Below, piece by piece: positions 1 to 8,500 of a DNA stretch of 64,000 nucleotides (its first letter is position 1; every line of letters begins with the position of its first letter). Source of the stretch: Pollenia angustigena (Eukaryota; Arthropoda; Insecta; Diptera; Polleniidae); the NCBI GenBank assembly GCA_930367215.1, contig OV884058.1, forward strand, positions 216,174,208 through 216,238,207, read 5' to 3'. The notes beneath the pieces were generated by a model, which saw nothing but the letters and a program-made list of their open reading frames with translations, did no database searches and was not told where the DNA came from. Both the position numbers and the translations under genes were made by a program.

Positions 1-292
1 GCTCAAAAGTAGCTACTGAATTCTGTAGAGTTGTATTTTTTGAACAAACTTTGATTTAATATTTAGCAGTTTTCTTTCAAAATACAACTCTATTCGATAT
101 TGCATCTGCAAAATTTAATTAACAGCTAAAAACAGGCTAAGTCGGATTTTACAAACAGCAAATGTTCTTGAAGCAAGTCTTTTGAATTCTGACAAAAACA
201 AGCTAAGTCTGCTTTTTTTTTTTTTTTTTGAACAAGTCTTTTGAATTCTCTTTTTGTGTTAATAAAAAAGCAAAAGAGAATCGAAGTAACTT
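1..292. other. AT-rich intronic or repeat sequence, nothing recognised
   Basis: No exon, terminal repeat or RNA motif was recognised. It contains a long T tract near 218-229. If the receptor gene model is right, this lies in an intron downstream of exon 4. Confidence 0.4.
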
Positions 293-884
293 CCCAGCGG
301 GAGAATGAGGAATTGATTACATAAATAATTAAAAAAATAATGCATTATTTTCGAAAGAATAATAATGCATTCATTGGAATCGAGAAGGTAATTTCATCAG
401 ACACAAAATTTAAGCACTGATTACCACGTATATTCCCACATTTGCAGAACAAGGAATGTATTGTTTCTGTTAGTAACAATTATTCGTGTTTTTGCTTTAC
501 ATACATATTTCCTTAATAAAAATCCGTTATTTTTTTGCTGCCTTTATGTCGCCTACTTATAATTTTTATTTTAGTCGCAGTTTGTGTTTGAAAGCGTACG
601 GTCAAAGCACAAATTATATGTCTGTGGGTCAAAGTTATTTAAAGTAAACAGGTATTTAAAAATGTATTCCAAACGGCATTGGAGAAGACTTTTATTATAA
701 GACTTTTGAATAATATAATTTATTCCAAAGAATGAATTATTTAATTCATTCGTAGGATACATTAAAATAATTTATTACAATCCTAGGACATGGTCTGTGT
801 TAAGAATAATGAATTCTGGAATCAAATATCATACAAGATATGTATTACTTTCTCGATTCCTATTAATTCCATTTTCCCGCTGGG
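293..884. mobile_element. MITE with CCCAGCGGG terminal inverted repeats
   Basis: The left end reads CCCAGCGGGAGAATG and the right end is the inverted copy of CCCAGCGGGAAAATGG. A second inverted block, GGAATCGAGAA(A/G)GTAAT, lies further in on both sides; on the left an extra AT-rich insertion separates the blocks. Both ends are flanked by TT, a possible 2-bp target duplication. There is no coding capacity. The termini resemble those of the CCCAGT family found elsewhere in this window. Confidence 0.65.
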
Positions 885-1023
885 TTATTTTCCCTCTCTC
901 CTTTTTTTTCACTCTCTCCGAAAAACTCAGACTTGCTTAAAGAAAAATGGATGTTTGTAAAAACAGACTTACAATAAAGAAACGAGGATAAAGGAAAAAT
1001 TTTAAAGAATCATACTAGCGGAA

Positions 1024-1422
1024 TTCACACCGAGCTTGTTAGTTTGTTAGTCGTTAATCGTTACTTTTTTACACGCATTTTGTTTTTGTATATTTAACGC
1101 GCTACCGTATTAACATTTAACAAATTAACGACACGGCACCCCTGATAAAACAGTTGTTAGTTGGTAACTCACTACTTACCGTCAGCGAACGTTATTTGTG
1201 TCAAAGCGTGAGTAATTAAATGGTTGACAATTGTTTTTTTTACACTTTCTCGTGGCATGTTTTATTTTTTCCAGAATAATAAATTGTGTCAGAGCAATAT
1301 TTCAGTTGTTTCACTACGAAAGCTACCAGACTAACAAAGTTTTAAAAAGGGAGTTGTTCACAGTTGGTAACTTTAACTAATTAACAAACTACCGAGTAAC
1401 AAATTAACAAGTTCGGTGTGAA
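1024..1422. mobile_element. MITE with TTCACACCGARCTTGTTA terminal repeats
   Basis: The left end (TTCACACCGAGCTTGTTA) and the inverted right end (TTCACACCGAACTTGTTA) form imperfect terminal repeats of about 25 bp around 400 bp of non-coding sequence. No clear target duplication was found, so the superfamily is unassigned. Confidence 0.6.
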
Positions 1423-2159
1423 TACCACTACTGTTTGTAAGCCAATTTAACACAAAAGGTTAAAATTAATATAAAAAAAGGTAGTGTTTGGCTTTGAAAC
1501 GTTGCTTGGCAACTTAATAGAAAAACTCCTTTTCAATTGAAGCACAGCCACGAATATCGTTCTAAAAGCCACTTTTTGCAGACTGTTTTTGCAGTAGTAG
1601 AGTTGTGTCGTTCCGGAACGACCTAGTTCCATTCAACGATTCCTTAAAAGGAACGGTGCGGACTATTTCAATAGTTTAAATTTTGTCGTTGCAATCCGTT
1701 GGATGATCACATGTATTTTGGTAGGGTTATTTTTTGTGTATTGATCAATGTTGCCTACTTTTGTGTATTTTTTTCGTGACATATAAAAAATTTCTAATTA
1801 AATCAATTACTTATGTGATCCAAAGCAATATATTTTAGCAATATACCACTCATTATTATTTGTTATTATTTTTTACAAACATTCTAAAAAATACATAATT
1901 CTTATGTGGGTAGTTGTTACTAGGGATGAAACGATACGAGTAAATACAAGTACATATTCGATACTTTTATATAAGTACAAAGTATTTTTGTAATCGATAC
2001 TTAGCAACCGAGTACCAAGTAGTATCGGTAAAAAAGTACTCGGTATCGGTCAAAAGTAATCGTTTAACTTTGGTATTGAAATTAATCTTACATTTTTGAT
2101 TACTTTCCAAAGCTGGAGCAGCAGTAACGGTATCAAGAAGTCGTTTGACCAGTAAACAC

Positions 2160-2866
2160 TAGGGATGCCAATCCCGAATACCGAAAACCCGGGATTATTC
2201 TAAAAATTTAAGTCCCGAATCCCGGGGTTTGATATAAAAATCCCGAGATTTTGGGCTAAGTAAAAATTCAATATTAAAACATACTGGCCATGAATCTAAT
2301 TTTTAACTGGTTACAAAAAAGTCAAAAGTGAATAAATGTTACATGCAATGCATTATGTACCACGAAAACAAAATCAGTGGTGGGTCTTTTTTCTATGTGG
2401 ATGATAATAGAACTGCGCACGCAAAATGCAAGTTGGGTTCGACCAAAAGTCTTTTGACACATATAAGTTTATTTTATTAGATAAATACTTCTTATATATA
2501 ATTCAGATAAAATAAATTAAATATTGTCATACAGCATATATGCAGTTATGTATTTACGATACCACCTAGAAGTGTTGAATGCGAATATTGGTTTCGTCGG
2601 CAGCATATGTTTGCGATAAAATAAGATATCAATTATCTGACGTCATTGATTTGTTTAAGAATCTTTTTAATATATAAGTTTTTATACGTAATACTTCCAT
2701 ATTACTTTAAAAGAATACATTAAAAAGTTTTATTTTGTAATGAGTTTAATTTTCTTCATGAATTAATTTGTTTTAATTCTTATACATAAACATTAAATTA
2801 TAATTATATGAATTTTAAAATTGGCTTTTATATATGATCCAGATCTGGTCCCGTTTGGCATCTCTA
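2160..2866. mobile_element. Nested hAT-type MITE
   Basis: The ends are TAGGGATGCCAATCCCG and, inverted, TAGAGATGCCAAACGGGA. The 8-bp flanks GTAAACAC and GACCACAC match at 5 of 8 positions, a decayed duplication. The left arm holds repeats of ATCCCGRGATT. It is non-coding and younger than the hAT at 1921-3957 that contains it. Confidence 0.6.
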
Positions 2867-2867
2867 G

Positions 2868-3284
2868 ACCACACCTATAAACCACATATCGTCTAGGTCC
2901 ATTTCCTCAATTTTTGGCTATAGGAAGTCCGTTATCATCCCGCGATAGCGAACACCATTCACGATAATTGCTTGGCCGACCTCATTTTCGAAGACGCCGC
3001 TAGCCGCAGAACTAACTGGGGAGCATGCACATATATTATCCCATTTCCTACAGACCCGGTTTGCTGAAATTTACGCGCAATTCTCCCGATTGTGGAAACA
3101 TTTGGTCGATTAAACTGACCAAAAAAATCACGATGTGCATTAAATGCATTTTGATTGAACGCCCATTTTCGTAAAAGGCTCTATTAATCTTAACGCGCTG
3201 CTCAATTGTGTACCTTTCAATAATCGAAGTTGTCAAATATTGAAACAAAAAACTTGACGTTAAGGTGTGACTCACAATTAACAT
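2868..3284 (-). pseudogene. Mariner-type (IS630/Tc1/mariner superfamily) transposase remnant
   Basis: The minus strand encodes the usual N-terminal helix-turn-helix region of an insect DUF4817-type mariner transposase. YTIEQRVKINRAFYENGRS (about 3170-3230) leads, after a frameshift, into GQFNRPNVSTIGRI and KFQQTGSV. After a large internal deletion the frame resumes with ENEVGQAIIVNGVRYRGMI, an in-frame stop, and EEMDLDDMWF. Known relatives continue with a catalytic-core QQDGATCHT segment; here the coding ends at the edge of the neighbouring MITE. The gene is dead. A better preserved relative lies at 34622-35300. Confidence 0.7.
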
Positions 3285-4165
3285 AATGGATTATGGTGTT
3301 ACCACCCTTAATTATATATTTATCAATTTAAAAATAAAATACATAAATTATTTAGCTTAATTTCTTCGACCTTCTTAAAATTATTTCCTTTTTTTAAAAC
3401 ATTTGTTTGAAATATAAAAAAACCAAAAAATCCCTGAAGCTATCCATTGAGATAGCGAAATATTGGATAAATTTTAAATAAATATTCTTTATATAAAACG
3501 GACCTTGAGCTTGAGAAATTATTGAAAGGAAATAAAATACATCTTTACATTTAAGATAAATTCATAGTGACATTGTTGATTTCTGGAGTAAAAGGTGAAT
3601 GAAGGATGTTATCCTGAACGTTCTATAAAACTTGTTTCCTAAGATAAAAAGATTTTTCGAAAGGAAATTGGTACTAGGTGGTAACTAAAAGTGGTCTCAA
3701 TCTTTACACTTATCGTTTTGCACAAAAAAATTCAAATAGGTCGAAGTTCTTATTTTATTGTATAGAACTAAAACACTAATAAGAACGTTTTGCAATGCTG
3801 CTCTCTATTCGTTTATCATACAAACCGATACAAGTACCCATACAAGTAACTAAAAATCGATACTTTTTTTTTTGATTCTAAGTAGGTATCGATACTTTAC
3901 GAGCGATACCACATCGAGTAAAAGTATCGATACCTTAGAGGTATCGTTTCATCCCTAGTTGTTACGCCACAACATAAAAAACAAACAATAACAAATATTT
4001 GATTGTTGACCTTTTAACGAACGACGGAGAAGTTTTTTCGTTCTTCGTTCATTCATTGTTCAAAGTAAAAACCGGAACGATGAACGAAAGGAACGACCTA
4101 GTTCCTTTGATCTTTCGGATCGGTCGGAACGATTCCACAAAAGGAACGATTTTGCGCAACTCTAC

Positions 4166-4762
4166 AGATTACCGTCAACATTACTCTCTTACACTGTTTA
4201 AACACCAAATAACCGAAAATTATTCACCTTAAGAAGAAGAAGGTTGTAAGTTACTAACAAAATGATACAATCGAAATGGTTTTGCAAAGTGGAATAACGT
4301 TTTAAAAGCCTTTTGCATAAAAGTTTTTATTATTATTAATATTTTTAATAATCTAAAAAACAAAAATTAAAAATAAATAATCCTGCCTGTTAAAAACGTT
4401 TTTTTTTTGCTCTACTGAAAAATAATTATTTTGTAACTTAAAACGTTATTCGCGGCTGTGATTCAATTATTGAGTACCCAAATGAAATGTTTTGAGTTTT
4501 ATTGAGTAACGAAAGGTAGTAGAATCTTCCAGCATTAATTAAGTGGCTAGATTTAGCCATTTTTCTTCACGTTTAGCCAAATTTCCTTTAATTTATAAAA
4601 AAATTTAGACGAAAAAATATTATAAATACTATATTATGTAGTTGTTTTTTTTGAACCTCTCTTATGCCCGTTATTTCTACAAAATTAAATCTAGATGTGT
4701 ATGGAAATCTATGGTGTTAAAGCTGTCATATTTTAAAAGAAAACTGAAGGTTAAAATACGTA
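4166..4762. other. Non-coding stretch, nothing recognised
   Basis: AT-rich sequence with short A and T runs. No exon with plausible splice sites and no terminal repeat pair was recognised. Confidence 0.35.
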
Positions 4763-5041
4763 CACTGAAAAAATTTTCTTCACAGATCCAATGAAATTTA
4801 CTTTAAAATTCAACCTATGTAACCTTTCATTGGATTAATGAAGGATTAATAAAATCAATGACAAAATTTTCATTGATTTTATGAATCCTCATTGAAAAAA
4901 TGGATAAAATAAACGTTTGTCATTAAACTAATGCAAAATTTTCAATGATTTTATGAAACATTTCATTAATCCAATGAAAGGTTACATAGGTTGAATTTTA
5001 ATGTAAATTTCATTGGATCTGTGAAGAAATTTTTTTCAGTG
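4763..5041. mobile_element. Foldback MITE, TA target site
   Basis: A nearly perfect palindrome of about 280 bp. The left arm (CACTGAAAAAATTTTC, then CACAGATCCAATG) is inverted at the right (ending TTTTTCAGTG). Both ends abut TA (4761-4762, 5042-5043), as expected for the Tc1/mariner superfamily. The arms cover most of the element, so a transcript would fold into one long hairpin. Confidence 0.8.
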
Positions 5042-5371
5042 TAGGCCAAATAAACGTTGAAATAGGTAAAGATAACTGTAAGGTTCGAACATGACTAGCT
5101 TTCTTTTTGTAGAAATTACGGGCATTAATTAGTTAATAGAAACAACTTTTGCAATAAAACAAATCAATTTTATCGATAACACTGCTCAACACATCAAATG
5201 TTTCCTGACTTCTGTCCATTGTTTTTAGTTAAATTGAAAGTGCTGATTACTATAAGCAGTGATGGGCATTTGCTTTGTTCCTCGGCACGCACGATTGCTC
5301 TATAATATTCTGCTTGGACAACTAAGCAAATCAAGCCCATAACTGTTATAAAGGAATACAATAATACTTAC

Positions 5372-5563
5372 CGATATTATTAAAGCTGATAGAACCATGC
5401 AAAACCTTATTCATGGTTAGCGAAGTATCAAAGATCATTACAAAAATTAAAATCAAGCAGTACCAGGTACGAACATGCGACCAGGAGAAGCTAAAATAAC
5501 GTGGATGAGCCATGGTAATGCCATAAACAGGCATTATGCCAAATAATTCAGCCATCAAAAAAA
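5372..5563 (-). CDS. Receptor exon 4 (first two membrane helices)
   Basis: The acceptor ACTTTCCTTAG and the donor ATCG|GTAAGT bound 192 nt. Joined to exon 3 it reads K-IFLMAELFGIMPVYGITM, then HPRYFSFSW, WYCLILIFVMIFDTSL and GSISFNNI. This matches the N-terminal quarter of sugar gustatory receptors. The 12-bp target duplication of ribozyme array 1 begins 5 bp from the exon edge and supplies the polypyrimidine tract. No convincing next exon was seen between 1 and 5371. Confidence 0.82.
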
Positions 5564-8500
5564 CTAAGGAAAGTAAAAAAATATTAAAAATTTGGACTAA
5601 AAACCATAAATAGTTCAACAAAATAACCACAATACTAATTATTGTTCAAGCTAAGGCACGAGCTCTATGTGTACATTTGTCCTTCAAGTTGTGCTGAAAA
5701 AGGTCAACAGAAAAGAGAAAGACAAAGTGGAAAAAAAACAAAAAAAATGTACTTGGACTTCAAGAAAAATTCTTGACGAAAGTACGAAAAAACAGAAGTA
5801 AAGGAAAAAACATGTAAAATCAATTAAAATGGATAATCATTCAGGAAAGCAAATTTCGATCTACCAAATGTTAAAATACACTTTGGTTTAAGGATTGATG
5901 TTTGACTAGTGACGTCAGCAGTCGTCGATGGCTGCGAGTGTAAGACGGCAAATCCATCTGAGGAGATCGAGTGGTTGCGATCGAAACATGTCATGGTAAC
6001 CTGCCGGCCAGGGTTCGAGCCCGAGCCACGTCAAGAATGAAAGATTATCAATAACAATTTTAATTAATTTTCATGTTGTAAAATTCCTTTCTTCACAAAA
6101 ATAATTTAATAAAAATTAAATTTCATGAACTTAAGCCTAATTAAAAAAAATATTAAAAATTTGGACTAAAAACCATAAATAGTTCAACAAAATAACCACA
6201 ATACTAATTATTGTTCAAGCTAAGGCACGAGCTCTATGTGTACATTTGTCCTTCAAGTTGTGCTGAAAAAGGTCAACAGAAAAGAGAAAGACAAAGTGGA
6301 AAAAAAACAAAAAAAATGTACTTGGACTTCAAGAAAAATTCTTGACGAAAGTACGAAAAAACAGAAGTAAAGGAAAAAACATGTAAAATCAATTAAAATG
6401 GATAATCATTCAGGAAAGCAAATTTCGATCTACCAAATGTTAAAATACACTTTGGTTTAAGGATTGATGTTTGACTAGTGACGTCAGCAGTCGTCGATGG
6501 CTGCGAGTGTAAGACGGCAAATCCATCTGAGGAGATCGAGTGGTTGCGATCGAAACATGTCATGGTAACCTGCCGGCCAGGGTTCGAGCCCGAGCCACGT
6601 CAAGAATGAAAGATTATCAATAACAATTTTAATTAATTTTCATGTTGTAAAATTCCTTTCTTCACAAAAATAATTTAATAAAAATTAAATTTCATGAACT
6701 TAAGCCTAATTAAAAAAAATATTAAAAATTTGGACTAAAAACCATAAATAGTTCAAAAAAATAACCACAATACTAATTATTGTTCAAGCTAAGGCACGAG
6801 CTCTATGTGTACATTTGTCCTTCAAGTTGTGCTGAAAAAGGTCAACAGAAAAGAGAAAGACAAAGTGGAAAAAAAAAACAAAAAAAAATGTACTTGGACT
6901 TCAAGAAAAATTCTTGACGAAAGTACGAAAAAACAGAAGTAAAGGAAAAAACATGTAAAATCAATTAAAATGGATAATCATTCAGGAAAGCAAATTTCGA
7001 TCTACCAAATGTTAAAATACACTTTGGTTTAAGGATTGATGTTTGACTAGTGACGTCAGCAGTCGTCGATGGCTGCGAGTGTAAGACGGCAAATCCATCT
7101 GAGGAGATCGAGTGGTTGCGATCGAAACATGTCATGGTAACCTGCCGGCCAGGGTTCGAGCCCGAGCCACGTCAAGAATGAAAGATTATCAATAACAATT
7201 TTAATTAATTTTCATGTTGTAAAATTCCTTTCTTCACAAAAATAATTTAATAAAAATTAAATTTCATGAACTTAAGCCTAATTAAAAAAAAATATTAAAA
7301 ATTTGGACTAAAAACCATAAATAGTTCAACAAAATAACCACAATACTAATTATTGTTCAAGCTAAGGCACGAGCTCTATGTGTACATTTGTCCTTCAAGT
7401 TGTGCTGAAAAAGGTCAACAGAAAAGAGAAAGACAAAGTGGAAAAAAAAAACAAAAAAAAATGTACTTGGACTTCAAGAAAAATTCTTGACGAAAGTACG
7501 AAAAAACAGAAGTAAAGGAAAAAACATGTAAAATCAATTAAAATGGATAATCATTCAGGAAAGCAAATTTCGATCTACCAAATGTTAAAATACACTTTGG
7601 TTTAAGGATTGATGTTTGACTAGTGACGTCAGCAGTCGTCGATGGCTGCGAGTGTAAGACGGCAAATCCATCTGAGGAGATCGAGTGGTTGCGATCGAAA
7701 CATGTCATGGTAACCTGCCGGCCAGGGTTCGAGCCCGAGCCACGTCAAGAATGAAAGATTATCAATAACAATTTTAATTAATTTTCATGTTGTAAAATTC
7801 CTTTCTTCACAAAAATAATTTAATAAAAATTAAATTTCATGAACTTAAGCCTAATTAAAAAAAAATATTAAAAATTTGGACTAAAAACCATAAATAGTTC
7901 AACAAAATAACCACAATACTAATGAAAGTAAAAAATATTAATAAAAACTATAATATAAAAAACATGTTTAAATATGGTCACCTCCAACAATACTATGTTA
8001 AAAGAAAATTTTAACCATATTATGTTTAATTTATCCATATTATTGTCAACGACAACCATATTATAGTTAAAATAGTCATCCATCAAGAAGCAACAGGCTT
8101 ATTATGGTTGCCTCCGATCATGTTATGGTTAATAATAACTTAAATATGTTTAACACTTATAATAGCATGGTTAGTTTTCAACCATAGCATGTTCCTCTTG
8201 AAAAAGATTGTTGATTTAAAAACAAATAATTGTCATATTTTACCATAACATGTTTAGAGGCCAACCATATTATGGTTGTGGCTTCTTCATAGGGGAATAA
8301 TTTAACCATTATATGGTTGTCGGTGACAAATATATGGTTAAATTAAACACTATATGGTGAAAATTTTCTTTAAACATAGTATTGTTGGAGGTGACCATAT
8401 TTAAACATGTTTTTTTCTCTGCGTGTACACTTGGAAATGAAAGAGGGTACTTATGAGTTTGTCATTCTGTTTGTAATTCCTACAAGCTATTTTGGGGAGA

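Larger units (their letters stand above)
1921..3957. mobile_element. hAT-type transposon, non-autonomous, with nested insertions
   Basis: Terminal inverted repeats begin TAGGGATGAAACGATAC at the left and end in the exact inverse at 3957. They are flanked by a perfect 8-bp duplication, GTTGTTAC (1913-1920 and 3958-3965), which is the hAT hallmark. The sub-terminal regions carry many copies of GTATCGATAC-like and TATCGGTA motifs. Inside lie a second hAT-type MITE (2160-2866) and a mariner-type transposase remnant (2868-3284). No hAT transposase reading frame remains. Confidence 0.85.
1597..4165. repeat. Candidate TIR element, split by a nested hAT
   Basis: GTAGAGTTGTGTCGTTCC on the left faces the inverted GTAGAGTTGCG...TCGTTCC at the right. 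Both flanks also carry the palindromic stretch GGAACGACCTAGTTCC (about 1616-1631 and 4091-4106). If this is one element, it is about 530 bp without the hAT at 1921-3957. No target duplication is clear. Confidence 0.35.
5582..7923 (+). mobile_element. Ribozyme array 1: four tandem copies of a 569-573 bp hammerhead unit
   Basis: Four nearly identical units (periods 569, 569, 573, 573, measured on ACTAATTATTG) follow a 60-bp piece of unit tail. Unit differences are mainly in A-run length. Each unit has a hammerhead ribozyme, then GGTTCGAGCCC (a tRNA B-box-like site), an AT-rich body and the tail AAAAACCATAAATAGTTC ... CAATACTAAT. The array is flanked by a 12-bp duplication, GAAAGTAAAAAA (5569-5580 and 7924-7935). 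There is no protein-coding frame. It fits a retrozyme-like non-coding retroelement inserted as a multimer. It lies antisense in receptor intron 3. Confidence 0.88.

Noticed and set aside
5200..5342. A fifth receptor exon right after exon 4 (acceptor TTATAACAG)
   Set aside because: The frame is open and in phase, but the intron would be only 29 nt and the peptide does not resemble the receptor family.
5346..5630. Whole 94-codon minus-strand frame as one gene
   Set aside because: Only 5372-5563 is exon; the N-terminal residues come from the ribozyme-unit tail and the C-terminal ones from the intron after GTAAGT.
6001..6030. tRNA gene from the GGTTCGAGCCC motif
   Set aside because: No acceptor stem, anticodon arm or proper A-box spacing; the region folds as a hammerhead instead.
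5582..7923. Ordinary satellite DNA or CRISPR-like array
   Set aside because: Few units, defined terminus, target duplications and a structured ribozyme; no spacers of unique sequence.
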